Below are positions 1 to 8,087 of a stretch of 35,428 nucleotides of DNA, in pieces. A program made the position numbers and the translations under genes. Each line of letters starts with the position of its first letter. Position 1 is the stretch's first letter. Origin of the DNA: Sphingomonas sanguinis NBRC 13937 (lineage in GTDB: Bacteria > Pseudomonadota > Alphaproteobacteria > Sphingomonadales > Sphingomonadaceae); assembly GCF_001591005.1 (NCBI RefSeq), contig NZ_BCTY01000039.1, forward strand, positions 1-35,428, written 5' to 3'. The notes beneath the pieces are model-generated. The model did not search any database. It was not told the origin of the DNA and saw only the letters and a program-made list of their open reading frames with translations.

Positions 1-285
1 TCCCAACCGCGCGGCGACCGCCTCGACATCCTCGCCCGGCGTCACCACCAGCCATTCTCCCGGCCGTCGCCCATCCACCAAGGTCACCGCATTCTTAGGA
101 CACAACCCCAGGCACTTCGTTTCGACCACGCCGACCGGCGCCTTGCGACCGTTGCCGAAGATCCGCTTGAGCGCCTTGGCCAGCGACGTCTTGCCCTTCG
201 GCCCGAACCCACCGCCGACCTTTTTCGAACATTTGCCGCAAACGAGCACCGTCGCTTCCCAGTCCGCCTTGGCGCGACGGATCAT
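1..285 (-). CDS. Thioredoxin-like [2Fe-2S] ferredoxin (partial, C-terminus off window)
   Basis: Small cytosolic iron-sulfur protein, read from the reverse strand and cut by the left edge after 95 residues. Four cysteines at about positions 16, 19, 58 and 62 (CGKC early, CLGLC late) fit the thioredoxin-like 2Fe-2S ferredoxin family, whose members carry an electron-transfer cluster on a thioredoxin fold; the late CxxxC pair is the usual signature. The start is the ATG at 285, which overlaps the TGA of the upstream J-domain gene (ATGA), so translation is probably coupled. No signal peptide. The electron-transfer partner cannot be told from the sequence. The family call is fairly secure; the coupling to a J-protein suggests, as inference only, a link with Fe-S or protein-folding maintenance. 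Confidence 0.75.
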   Translation of the reverse strand, partial: MIRRAKADWEATVLVCGKCSKKVGGGFGPKGKTSLAKALKRIFGNGRKAPVGVVETKCLGLCPKNAVTLVDGRRPGEWLVVTPGEDVEAVAARLG

Positions 286-821
286 TCGGGCTTCCAGCTC
301 CGGCGTTCCTCGGCAGCGCGCAGGACCTCATAGGCCGCCTGCACCTGCTGGAACTTCGTCGCCGCCTCGGGGTCGTTGGGGCGGATATCGGGATGGTTCG
401 CCTTGGCGAGCCCGCGCCACGTTGCGCGGATCAGATCGAACTCGGCATCCGGCTCCAGCCCCAGCGCATCCAGCGCGCGCATCTCATCCCGCGAGCGGCT
501 GCCGTCACCCGGCCCGGCCCAGGCCTGGTGCTTGGACTGGGCATAGCCTGCGCTGGTCTGCCGTTCCGAGGCTTCGCGCGCGGCGGCTTCCTCGGCGCTC
601 AAGCCCTGAAAATAGTCCCACCCGCGATTATACTCGGCGGCGTGCGCCTCGCAGAAATACCAGCGGTCGGGGCTGTTGGGGGATTTGGGAGCGGGGCAGT
701 TGCCCGGCTGATCGCAACCATGCCGGTCGCAGATACGCACCGGCTTGGCCTCCCGCGACGCGCCATAGCTGCGCCAGCGGGGAAAGCCCCAGTCATTGGA
801 TCGAGTAGTAGAACGCGCCAC
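282..821 (-). CDS. J-domain (DnaJ-like) protein with N-terminal Cys-rich segment
   Basis: Putative Hsp70 co-chaperone of 179 residues. The C-terminal third (about 117-175) is a J domain with the obligatory HPD tripeptide at 143-145; J domains stimulate DnaK ATP hydrolysis. The N-terminal part has Cys31, Cys36, Cys42, Cys57 and His60, arranged like a small zinc-binding site, followed by a Trp/Tyr-rich stretch. There is no Gly/Phe region or DnaJ-type central zinc domain, so this is a specialised J protein and not DnaJ itself. The start is a GTG; an in-frame TAA lies four codons upstream, leaving no better choice. The gene is divergent from the SulP transporter and overlaps the downstream ferredoxin by four bases. 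Confidence 0.8.
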   Translation of the reverse strand: MARSTTRSNDWGFPRWRSYGASREAKPVRICDRHGCDQPGNCPAPKSPNSPDRWYFCEAHAAEYNRGWDYFQGLSAEEAAAREASERQTSAGYAQSKHQAWAGPGDGSRSRDEMRALDALGLEPDAEFDLIRATWRGLAKANHPDIRPNDPEAATKFQQVQAAYEVLRAAEERRSWKPE

Positions 822-933
822 CGGCCCGATTTAAGCGACTTGCGCGGCGGTGCAAGCATAGACGCCTCGCTTTGCGGCACCGGACCTTCCGACTGCGCCT
901 CTGAATCGCTTGACCGGCGATGGTTCCCTCGTT

Positions 934-975
934 CATGAAATATACGTCATCATATATTCATGTCCGCTTCGGACA
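934..975. promoter_or_regulatory. Two adjacent inverted repeats in the J-protein/SulP divergent region
   Basis: CATGAA at 934-939 is mirrored by TTCATG at 957-962 around an AT-rich centre, in sharp contrast with the GC-rich surroundings. Directly after it, TGTCCG-CTT-CGGACA (961-975) is a perfect 6-bp stem ending one base before the proposed SulP ATG, and CGGACA is repeated once more just inside the gene. This could be an operator or an RNA hairpin covering the ribosome binding site. No convincing -35/-10 pair was found. Confidence 0.4.
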
Positions 976-976
976 T

Positions 977-2587
977 ATGCGGACACCAGCCTTATCGGGA
1001 GCCAGCGTGGCCCAAGACCGTTCCTTCCTGGCCAATGCCAGAGCCGACGTGCCGGCGTCGATCGTGGTCGCGCTCGTCGCGCTACCGCTCTGTCTCGGCG
1101 TCGCGGTCGCCTCGGGCGCACCACCTTTTGCAGGTATGATCGCCGGGATCGCAGGCGGTCTGGTCGTCGGCTTCCTGTCCAAATCGCCCCTGTCGGTCGC
1201 GGGCCCCGCCGCCGGTCTGACCGTGATCGTGTTCGAAGCGATCGAGCGGCTGCCCAGTTTCCAGGTCTTCCTGCTGGCGGTGATGCTGGCGGGTGTGCTC
1301 CAGTTGGCCTTCTCCTTCACCCGCGCGGGCGTGTTGGCGGAGTTCGTTCCCTCCTCGGTCATCACGGGGATGCTGGCGGCGATCGGCCTGATCCTGATCC
1401 TGAAGCAGATCCCCCATGCCATCGGCTATGACGGCGATTTCGAGGGCAGCTTTGAATATGCCAGCCGGGCGGGTGGCAACACCTTCACCGACCTGTGGAC
1501 CAGCATCAGCAACGACATCGCGCCGGGCGCGGTGCTGATCGGCGCGGTGTCGCTGGCCTTCCTGTTCTGGTGGGATCACGCCAAGCCCAAGCAAGGCCCG
1601 CTGCGCCTTCTACCCGGACCGCTGGTCGTCGTCGTCATCGGCGTGGTCGGCAACATGATCCTGGGCGCGACGCGTCCCGACTGGCAGCTGGCGGGCGCGC
1701 ATCTGGTCCGCGTGCCGGTCGCGGGCAGCGCGTCGCAGTTCCTCGGCCAGTTCCAGCTTCCCGACTTTTCGGCGATCGGCATGGGCGCGGTGTGGACGAC
1801 CGCGATCACGCTGGCGATCGTGGCCAGCCTGGAATCGCTGCTGAGCGTCAAGGCCGTCGACGAGCTCGACCCGCGCCGCCGCACCACCGACAAGAATTGG
1901 GAACTGATGGCGCAGGGCGGCGGCAATATCGTCTCCGGCCTGCTCGGCGGCCTGCCCGTCACCTCGGTGATCGTGCGCTCCTCGGCCAATGTCGATGCGG
2001 GCGCGGAGAGCAAGCTGTCGACGATGCTGCACGCCACCTGGCTGCTGCTGTCGGTCGCGCTGATCCCGGTCGTGCTGAACCAGATTCCGCTGGCCGCGCT
2101 GGCCGCCGTACTGATCGCCACCGGCTACAAGCTGTGCAAGCCCAAGCTGTTCACCGAGCGGTACAAGCAGGGATGGAGCCAGTTCATCCCCTTCATCGTC
2201 ACCATCCTGGCGATCCTGCGCACCGACCTGCTGATCGGCATCCTGGTCGGGCTGGTCGTCGGTTTCGTCTTCGTCGTGGCGCGCAACTTCCGCCCGGCGC
2301 TGACCTTCGCGTCCGATGGCGAGGATTGCCTGATCCGCGCGCGGCGCAACCTGTACTTCATGCACAAATATGAGCTGCAGAAGTCGCTGGCCAAGGTGCC
2401 CGACGGCGCCAACCTGCTGATCGACCTGTCCTCGACCTCCTATGTCGACCTCGACAATGTCGACATCATCAACGCCTTCATCAAGGGCGCCGACTTCCGT
2501 GGGATCAGCGTGATCGTGCGCGGCGACATCGCCGAGCGGACCACGCCGCTCATCAATGCCCCATCGACCGGAGTGCGCTACGCATGA
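977..2587 (+). CDS. SulP family anion (probable bicarbonate) transporter with STAS domain
   Basis: Inner-membrane SLC26/SulP transporter of about 536 residues. The N-terminal 420 or so residues form the multi-helix membrane domain, with the family-typical Pro- and Gly-rich first helices (PLCLGVAVASGAPPFAGM region, then SPLSVAGPAAGLTV). The C-terminal 80 residues form a cytosolic STAS domain with LLIDLSSTSYVD. SulP proteins move sulfate, bicarbonate or other anions; substrate cannot be read directly, but the stop overlaps the start of a beta-carbonic anhydrase gene (ATGA at 2584-2587), which points to bicarbonate. Start chosen at ATG 977; in-frame ATGs at 920 and 935 would only add a non-conserved leader. 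No good Shine-Dalgarno precedes any of them and a hairpin sits just before 977. Confidence 0.85.
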   Translation: MRTPALSGASVAQDRSFLANARADVPASIVVALVALPLCLGVAVASGAPPFAGMIAGIAGGLVVGFLSKSPLSVAGPAAGLTVIVFEAIERLPSFQVFLLAVMLAGVLQLAFSFTRAGVLAEFVPSSVITGMLAAIGLILILKQIPHAIGYDGDFEGSFEYASRAGGNTFTDLWTSISNDIAPGAVLIGAVSLAFLFWWDHAKPKQGPLRLLPGPLVVVVIGVVGNMILGATRPDWQLAGAHLVRVPVAGSASQFLGQFQLPDFSAIGMGAVWTTAITLAIVASLESLLSVKAVDELDPRRRTTDKNWELMAQGGGNIVSGLLGGLPVTSVIVRSSANVDAGAESKLSTMLHATWLLLSVALIPVVLNQIPLAALAAVLIATGYKLCKPKLFTERYKQGWSQFIPFIVTILAILRTDLLIGILVGLVVGFVFVVARNFRPALTFASDGEDCLIRARRNLYFMHKYELQKSLAKVPDGANLLIDLSSTSYVDLDNVDIINAFIKGADFRGISVIVRGDIAERTTPLINAPSTGVRYA

Positions 2588-3222
2588 GGGAATATAAGCA
2601 GCTGCTGCTCGCCAATAAGGCTTGGGCGACCGAACTCCTCGAGGAGAAGGCCGACTTCTTCCAGCGCCAGACGGCGGGGCAGAAGCCCGACTTCCTGTGG
2701 ATCGGCTGTTCCGACAGCCGGGTGACGCCCGAGCAGATGACCATGACCCCGCCGGGTGGCATGTTCCTGCACCGGAACATCGCGAACCTGGTCCATGACG
2801 ACGACCTGAACCTGTTGTCGGTCGTGCAATATGCGGTCGACGTGCTGAAGGTCCGCCATGTCATCCTGTGCGGCCATCATGGCTGTGGCGGGGTGCTGGC
2901 AACGATGGAGGGCGGCACGCAAGGGCCGGTCGACCGGTGGCTGGCCAATGCCCGCGACGTGCTGCACCGCCATCAGGACGAGATCGACGCCCAGCCGGAT
3001 CAGGCCGCGAAGGTCAACCGGCTGGTCGAGGTGAACGTCATGGAACAGTTGCGCCATCTCGCCCGGCTCGACACGATCCAGAAGGCCTTTGCCGAAAAGC
3101 GCGAGCTGTGGCTGCACGGCTGGGTCTATGACATTCGCGATGGGCATATCAAAACCCTGCTCGAGATCGACGCGAATACCGACCTCGACGGCATGGTCCG
3201 TCCCGACAAGGTCCTCGTCTGA
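2584..3222 (+). CDS. Beta-class carbonic anhydrase
   Basis: Cytosolic zinc enzyme of 212 residues interconverting CO2 and bicarbonate. All catalytic landmarks are visible: zinc ligands Cys42, His98 and Cys101, and the Asp44/Arg46 dyad in the CSDSR motif; CGHHGCGG surrounds the second zinc half. Length is normal for the family and close to E. coli Can. The ATG overlaps the TGA of the SulP gene, so the two are co-transcribed and very likely translationally coupled, giving a uptake-plus-conversion module for inorganic carbon. Whether it serves pH control or carboxylation reactions cannot be told. Confidence 0.93.
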   Translation: MREYKQLLLANKAWATELLEEKADFFQRQTAGQKPDFLWIGCSDSRVTPEQMTMTPPGGMFLHRNIANLVHDDDLNLLSVVQYAVDVLKVRHVILCGHHGCGGVLATMEGGTQGPVDRWLANARDVLHRHQDEIDAQPDQAAKVNRLVEVNVMEQLRHLARLDTIQKAFAEKRELWLHGWVYDIRDGHIKTLLEIDANTDLDGMVRPDKVLV

Positions 3223-3287
3223 TCGCGGCCGCTTGATCGCGCCCCGGTGACCGCCTAGCCTCCTCCGGTCCATGGGGGGAGGATGAC

Positions 3288-4367
3288 ATGCGGCACTGGG
3301 GTATGGCGGCGATGGTCGCGTTGTTGGCGACGAGCGGTGTTTCGGCGCGCGATCTGGAGGTTCCGGCGAACAAGGGCTGGATGCACGCCGAGACGAAACT
3401 AATCGTCCGGTCGAGCGTCGCCGGGCTGAACCGCACCGCGATCACCGACGCGACGACCTCGGAACATGACATCGCCGTCAAGCTGGAGAGCCCCGACAAG
3501 GCGGTCTTCGCCACGCTGTTCGTGTTTCACCCGGCGGTGCCCAGCGTGCCGCTCTGGTTCGACCGCTCGCGCGCCGCGATCGAGGAGCGCAAGAACTTCG
3601 ACAAGGGCGCACCGGCCAGCGCTGACCCTATCGCCTTTGCGCCGATGGGCACGGGCCCAGCGGTCGGCTTGCGCCAGAGCTGGTCGCTGCTGAGCAGCCC
3701 CTATCGCAGCACGTCGCTGGCGGTAATGCCGATGGGGGAGTGGTTGCTGGTCATACGCCTGACCGCCGAAAAGCTGACTGCTACGACGCTCGACGGCAAG
3801 ATGGACGAGATCATCGCCGCGCTGAAGCCCGCCATCGCGACGACACCGGCCTATCCGGGCCCGGCGGTGCCGATCCAGCCCTGCGCCAGCCAGACCGACT
3901 TCGCGCATCTGCCCAAGGCCAAAGTGGAAAAGCCGGGTGGGGCCAATATGCTCGCCAATCTGTTGATGAGCGCCGCGATGGCTAGCGTCGTCGAGAAGAA
4001 CAAGACAGACCCCCATGCCGAACTTGAAAAACCGGCCGCGCCCCTTTGCCGCGATGGCGAGGGCCATACGCCGTTTGGCGTCTATCGTTGGCAAGCAGCC
4101 GACAGCGAGGGCTATATGATCGCGCTGTACGATGCCGGACGAACGATCGATGTCTTTCCGGATCTGATCAGCCAGGCCAAAAACGACAAGGCAAAATCCT
4201 ATGCCGTCCGATTGAACGACGTGGATAACAGCGCCAGCAGCTATCCATCGTTCAACAATCTGCCCCGCCCCGAACAGGTATGGGACCTAGTGAACAAGGG
4301 AGCGCCCACCGGCAAGTCACGGGGCGGCAACATCACGATCAATTCCGAGGCACTGGGCGGGTCCTGA
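3288..4367 (+). CDS. Secreted protein of unknown function
   Basis: A 359-residue protein not recognised as a known family. Residues 1-20 are a clear Sec signal peptide ending in VSA before Arg-Asp, so it is exported to the periplasm or beyond. The mature part is mixed alpha/beta-looking, with no transmembrane segment, two cysteines (about 205 and 250) and no obvious catalytic motif. A strong purine-rich ribosome binding site (GGGGGAGGATGAC) precedes the ATG. It stands alone, 65 bases after the carbonic anhydrase gene and convergent with the RNase P RNA. Function is unknown. Confidence 0.8.
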   Translation: MRHWGMAAMVALLATSGVSARDLEVPANKGWMHAETKLIVRSSVAGLNRTAITDATTSEHDIAVKLESPDKAVFATLFVFHPAVPSVPLWFDRSRAAIEERKNFDKGAPASADPIAFAPMGTGPAVGLRQSWSLLSSPYRSTSLAVMPMGEWLLVIRLTAEKLTATTLDGKMDEIIAALKPAIATTPAYPGPAVPIQPCASQTDFAHLPKAKVEKPGGANMLANLLMSAAMASVVEKNKTDPHAELEKPAAPLCRDGEGHTPFGVYRWQAADSEGYMIALYDAGRTIDVFPDLISQAKNDKAKSYAVRLNDVDNSASSYPSFNNLPRPEQVWDLVNKGAPTGKSRGGNITINSEALGGS

Positions 4368-4375
4368 TCGGACCC
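4359..4375 (+). terminator. Hairpin overlapping the stop codon of the secreted protein
   Basis: GGGTCC-TGATC-GGACCC forms a perfect 6-bp stem whose loop contains the TGA stop. There is no T-tract after it, so termination is uncertain, but the position before a convergent RNA gene fits a transcript end. Confidence 0.35.
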
Positions 4376-4389
4376 TGCCTATGCGGGAA

Positions 4390-4785
4390 ATTCAGCCAGA
4401 GGGCCTGTAAGCCGGGTTCTGTCCACCGGCCAAAGCCGGATGGGCGACCATTCTTCTAGGACGATGCTTGCACATCGCCTCAAGCAACCAACCCGGATAG
4501 CGGGCGGGAACGCGCCCCGACGCTTTCGCGCCATGCCATCCCTATTCGGTCTTGCTCCCGGTGGGGTTTGCCATGCCGTTTCCGTTACCGGACCCGCGGT
4601 GCGCTTTTACCGCACCCTTTCACCCTGACCTGGCCGAAGCCGTGGCCGTCTGCTCTCTGTGGCACTGTCCCTGGGGTCGCCCCCGCCGGGCGTTACCCGG
4701 CACCGTTATTCCGTGGAGCCCGGACTTTCCTCGCCCCCGGTTACCCGAGGCCGCGGCCGCCCGGCCCTCTGACTGCGGGCGGATG
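4390..4785 (-). ncRNA. rnpB: RNase P RNA (bacterial class A)
   Basis: Catalytic RNA that removes the 5' leader from pre-tRNAs. On the reverse strand the universally conserved 5' block GAGGAAAGTCCGGGCTCC (plus-strand 4715-4732) and the 3' block ACAGAACCCGGCTTACAGG (4404-4422) are present, as is AGAAGAATGGTCGCC near the 3' side. The closing P1 helix is formed by CAGAGGGCC at 4763-4771 (reverse strand) with GGCCCTCTG at 4397-4405. Exact ends are estimated to within about ten bases from P1. Several short open frames across it are meaningless. It lies between the secreted-protein gene and the amidase gene. Confidence 0.96.
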
Positions 4786-4839
4786 TAGACGGATTGGGGA
4801 TTAGGGCAAGGAGTTTGTGACGGAGCCGCCCTGCCCCCC

Positions 4840-5529
4840 TCAATCATCCCCCTGCGGACGCGGCAGCAACAGCGCCAGCAGGATCATCCGGCACTCCGCA
4901 TCGATCTCCCCATCCACCAGTTCGGGACGGAAGCGCCGCTGGAACGCCATGATCGCCGCCATGCGGTCGGTCACGTCATAGCCGAACCGCTCCAGCGCCA
5001 GGCAGAAGCCCGCCTCGGTCCACATCGGGTCCATCAGCTTCTTGGTGGGGCGCGGCAGCGCCAGGCGGCGGCGGGCCAAAGTGCCCCAGGGAAACAGCTC
5101 GCCCGGGTCCCGCTTGCGGGCAGGCGCGATGTCCGAATGACCGACGATATTGCCTCGTGTGATGCCGTGGCGCTTCTGGATGTCCGCCATCAGCTCCATC
5201 AGCGCGGCGATCTGTTCGTCGGGAAACGGGCGATAGCCCCATTCATGGCCGGGATTGACGATCTCGATGCCGATGCTGGCCGAGTTGACATCCTCGATCG
5301 ACCGCCAGTGCGATCGGCCTGCATGCCAGGCGCGGTTCTCTTCATCGACCATGCGCAGGATCGTGCCGTCCTCGGCCACCAGATAGTGGCAGGACACCTT
5401 GGCGTCCGGGTCGCGCAGGCGGGCGATCGCCGATTCCGCGTCCTGCATCCCCGTATAGTGCAATACGATCATCATGATGGGCAGACTACGCGCGTCGAAA
5501 TTGGGCGACGGCGTTTCGACGATCGTCAT
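4840..5529 (-). CDS. N-acetylmuramoyl-L-alanine amidase, AmpD/AmiD type
   Basis: Zinc amidase (Amidase_2 fold) cleaving the bond between N-acetylmuramic acid and the stem peptide. Residues 18-145 hold the catalytic domain: likely zinc ligands His24 (LHYTG), His131 (GHSD) and Asp141 (KRDPG), plus Glu89 in the GIEI strand. Residues about 165-225 resemble a small peptidoglycan-binding domain, as in AmiD-type enzymes. The 229-residue form starts at ATG 5529, preceded by AGGAGG at ideal spacing; the 15-codon upstream extension is unlikely. No signal peptide is visible, which favours cytosolic cell-wall recycling like AmpD, although the C-terminal domain is more usual in exported enzymes. It follows cheR by 82 bases on the same strand. 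Confidence 0.88.
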   Translation of the reverse strand: MTIVETPSPNFDARSLPIMMIVLHYTGMQDAESAIARLRDPDAKVSCHYLVAEDGTILRMVDEENRAWHAGRSHWRSIEDVNSASIGIEIVNPGHEWGYRPFPDEQIAALMELMADIQKRHGITRGNIVGHSDIAPARKRDPGELFPWGTLARRRLALPRPTKKLMDPMWTEAGFCLALERFGYDVTDRMAAIMAFQRRFRPELVDGEIDAECRMILLALLLPRPQGDD

Positions 5530-5611
5530 GCAACCTCCTGAACGACCCCGGTTCATCGCCCCTGTTAGCGGCATCGGACGTTCAAGGATATGGCTTCATG
5601 CCACGCCCCGG

Positions 5612-6517
5612 TCAGGCGTAGCGAAATGGGCCATCGGTCGCACATTTCTCATAGACCGCGCGTCCCGTCTCGGCGATCTGGAACAGGTCGGTCTGGCCGA
5701 TCACCGTCTCGCCCGCGCCCAGGAGCAACCCGCCCGAGGGGCGTAGTGCCTCCGCAATCACCTGAAAGGCGCGCTTCTTGGGCTCGGGCGCCAGGTACAG
5801 CATTACGTTGCGGCACAGGACCAGGTCGAACAGGCCGCTTGGGGCCGGGTCGGCGATCAGGTTGAGCTGACGATACTGGATATGGCGGATCAGTTCGGGC
5901 TTGGCCGTCCATTCGTCGCCCGACCGCCCCTCGAACCAGCGGACCAGTCGGCGAATAGGCATGCCGCGTTGGACCTCGAATTGCGTGTAGCAACCGGTCC
6001 GGGCCCGGGCGATGGCGGTTTCGGAGACATCGGTCGCCACGATCTCGGGGATCGGCGTGCCGATCTGCTGCTGGCGCTCGGCAAAGACGATCGCCAGCGA
6101 CAAGGGCTCCTGCCCGGTCGAGCAGCCGGCGCTCCAGATACGCGCGCGGCGGCCGCTGCGCTCCACCTCGGCGACGCGCTCGACGATATGGTCGAAGACG
6201 TGCGGATCGCGGAAGAAGGAGGATTCGCCGTTGACCAGCGCGTCGATCACCCGGCCCGCCAGATGGGGATCGCGCCCGTCCAGCACCGCGTTGACCAGTT
6301 GGTCGAGCGTGTCGAACCGGCGCTCGCGCATCAACGGGAGCAGGACGGTATCGACGCGGGTCGAACGATGGCTGGCGATCTGCTGCCCGGTCCGGGCTTC
6401 GAGCAGCGCGGCGAGGACGGTCAGCGCCTGGGCCGTCACTACCCCGCCCGGCCTCGCGGCCATGGGCGTGCCTCGTGGACTGCCGGGGGCGGGCCATGGA
6501 ATTGACGCTCCCATCAT
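5612..6517 (-). CDS. cheR: Chemotaxis protein methyltransferase CheR
   Basis: S-adenosylmethionine-dependent methyltransferase that methylates glutamates of chemoreceptors in the cytosol. The 301-residue product has the CheR N-terminal helical domain (about 28-95), then NGESSFFRD (97-105) and the SAM-binding SAGCSTGQEPLSLA block near 129-142, and LCRNVMLYL later. The start is ATG 6517, whose ATGA overlaps the stop of cheB; longer in-frame starts reach well inside cheB and have no family similarity. Together with CheB it sets adaptation. No receptor gene lies in the window, so its substrates are elsewhere. Confidence 0.93.
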   Translation of the reverse strand: MMGASIPWPAPGSPRGTPMAARPGGVVTAQALTVLAALLEARTGQQIASHRSTRVDTVLLPLMRERRFDTLDQLVNAVLDGRDPHLAGRVIDALVNGESSFFRDPHVFDHIVERVAEVERSGRRARIWSAGCSTGQEPLSLAIVFAERQQQIGTPIPEIVATDVSETAIARARTGCYTQFEVQRGMPIRRLVRWFEGRSGDEWTAKPELIRHIQYRQLNLIADPAPSGLFDLVLCRNVMLYLAPEPKKRAFQVIAEALRPSGGLLLGAGETVIGQTDLFQIAETGRAVYEKCATDGPFRYA

Positions 6518-7602
6518 GCCATACGTCCCGTGGCGATCATGGCTCCGATCTCCTCCGGCGACAGGATGGTATCGGCCAGTTGGTGCGATACGACCGCGCC
6601 CGGCATGCCCCAGACCACCGAGCTTTCCCGGCTCTGCGCGACGATGCGGCCGCCCGAGGCTTTCAGCGCCCGCGCGCCGTCCAGCCCGTCGCGGCCCATG
6701 CCGGTCAGCACGATACCCCAGGCGCGGTCGCCCCAAAGCTCGGCCAGCGAGGCGAACATCGGGTCGACCGAGGGCAGGCAGCCGCTGCGCGCGCGTTCAT
6801 GCTTCAAGCGGATCGCGGCCCCGCCATCGGTCAGGCGGACAAAGGTCATATGCGCATCGCCCGGTGCGATGATGATCCGGCCGGGCCGCACGCGCATCCG
6901 GTCCTGCGCGACCTCGCACGGGCGGCGGGCGACGGTGGCGAGTTGCGCCGCGAAAAAGGGCACGAAGTCGACCGGCAGATGCTGCGTGACGACGACCGGC
7001 ACCGCAACGCTGCCCGGAATACGGCCGAGCAGCTTGGCGAGCGCATGGATGCCGCCGGTCGAGGCACCGATCCCGATGATGTCGGGCAGGACGATACCGA
7101 CCGGCTGGCGGACAGAGTTGGGAACGGGGGCAGGCACCGGCGCCGGACGGTCGTCGCGCGGGGCCAGCGCGTCCAGTTTCTGAATGAGGGATTCGCCGAA
7201 TTCCGCCAGTCCTTGCGGTCGCGGCTTGACCAGCGTGTCGGCCGCCCCGTGCGCCATCGCCTGCACCGCCGCGGCACCGCCGGTCGGGGTCGAGCTGGAC
7301 ACGATGACGATCCGCGCGCCCTGCCCCACCGCCTGGATACGGGGCAGCGCGGTGATGCCGTCCATGCCCGGCATCGCGACGTCGAGCAGGATGATGTCGA
7401 CCGCCTGGCGGCTCAGGAACTCCAGCGCGGCATCGACATGGGTAACGGCACCCGCAATCGCGAACCGCTCATGCGGTTCGATCTGTCGGGCGATCAGCGC
7501 CCGCGCGACCGCCGAATCGTCGACGATCAGAATGCGCGTCGGCGCAAAGGCCCGTGAGGGCTGCACCGTCGAGACGGGATCGGAGTGGATGAGCGATGCC
7601 AT
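6514..7602 (-). CDS. cheB: Chemotaxis response regulator protein-glutamate methylesterase CheB
   Basis: 362-residue two-domain protein. The N-terminal receiver (about 22-140) has Asp28/Asp29, the phosphoacceptor Asp74 in LLDVAMPGMDG and the conserved Lys in VKPRP. The C-terminal methylesterase (about 170-358) has the catalytic triad Ser181 (GASTGG), His208 (VTQHLP) and Asp305 (GMGRDG). Phosphorylation by CheA activates removal of methyl groups from chemoreceptors. The stop overlaps the cheR start by four bases. It sits 38 bases downstream of cheY. The intact triad and receiver indicate a working enzyme. Confidence 0.96.
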   Translation of the reverse strand: MASLIHSDPVSTVQPSRAFAPTRILIVDDSAVARALIARQIEPHERFAIAGAVTHVDAALEFLSRQAVDIILLDVAMPGMDGITALPRIQAVGQGARIVIVSSSTPTGGAAAVQAMAHGAADTLVKPRPQGLAEFGESLIQKLDALAPRDDRPAPVPAPVPNSVRQPVGIVLPDIIGIGASTGGIHALAKLLGRIPGSVAVPVVVTQHLPVDFVPFFAAQLATVARRPCEVAQDRMRVRPGRIIIAPGDAHMTFVRLTDGGAAIRLKHERARSGCLPSVDPMFASLAELWGDRAWGIVLTGMGRDGLDGARALKASGGRIVAQSRESSVVWGMPGAVVSHQLADTILSPEEIGAMIATGRMA

Positions 7603-7640
7603 GTCGACGGAGCGTCGGGGACGTACCTGACTCGAGTGGT

Positions 7641-8006
7641 TCAGATCATGCCGACGAGCTGGAGCTTGCTTTCCAGCGTGTCGCGATCAAACGGCTTCAT
7701 GATGTACTCGTCGGCACCGGCATCGATCGCGGCGCGGATATGCGCCATGCCGTTCTCGGTGGTGCAAAAGACGATGCGCGGACGCGGCGCGATATCGGCC
7801 TCGCGCAGCGCGCGCAGGAAATCCATGCCGCTCATGACCGGCATGTTCCAGTCCAGAAGGATCACATCGGGCACCGATTCGAGGCATGCTTCCAATGCCT
7901 CGCGCCCGTCCCCCGCCTCACGCACCTGGAGGTCGAGCGTTTCGAGGATGTGGCGAGCGACCTTGCGGATCACCTTGGAGTCATCGACGACGAGACAGGT
8001 TTTCAT
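7641..8006 (-). CDS. cheY: Single-domain response regulator CheY
   Basis: 121-residue stand-alone receiver. Acidic pocket Asp8/Asp9, phosphoacceptor Asp52 (LLDWNMPVMSG), Thr82 and Lys104 (MKPFDR) are all present, so it should be phosphorylated by the CheA encoded two genes upstream. Classic CheY binds the flagellar switch; in alphaproteobacteria some CheY-like proteins act as phosphate sinks or have other targets, and the sequence alone cannot decide. The 81-base gap to cheW is the largest inside the che run and holds a possible CtrA half-site, so an internal promoter is possible. Confidence 0.93.
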   Translation of the reverse strand: MKTCLVVDDSKVIRKVARHILETLDLQVREAGDGREALEACLESVPDVILLDWNMPVMSGMDFLRALREADIAPRPRIVFCTTENGMAHIRAAIDAGADEYIMKPFDRDTLESKLQLVGMI

Positions 8007-8067
8007 GCGGTACGCCCTATTCTACCGTGGCCCCGTGGGGACCCGTCCTGCACGATAAGGCGGGAAA

Positions 8068-8083
8068 GTAACGGCCCGGTTAA
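8068..8083 (-). promoter_or_regulatory. Weak CtrA-like site upstream of cheY
   Basis: On the reverse strand the cheW-cheY gap reads TTAA-N7-GTTAC; the CtrA consensus is TTAA-N7-TTAAC. The first half matches fully, the second only 3 of 5. It begins about 77 bases before the cheY ATG. Confidence 0.25.
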
Positions 8084-8087
8084 TCGG

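Noticed and set aside
920..976. Upstream start of the SulP gene at 920 or 935
   Set aside because: No ribosome site, and it would translate across the inverted repeats; kept only as an alternative.
4440..4847. Small open frames across 4440-4847
   Set aside because: They overlap the RNase P RNA, whose conserved blocks and P1 helix are unmistakable.
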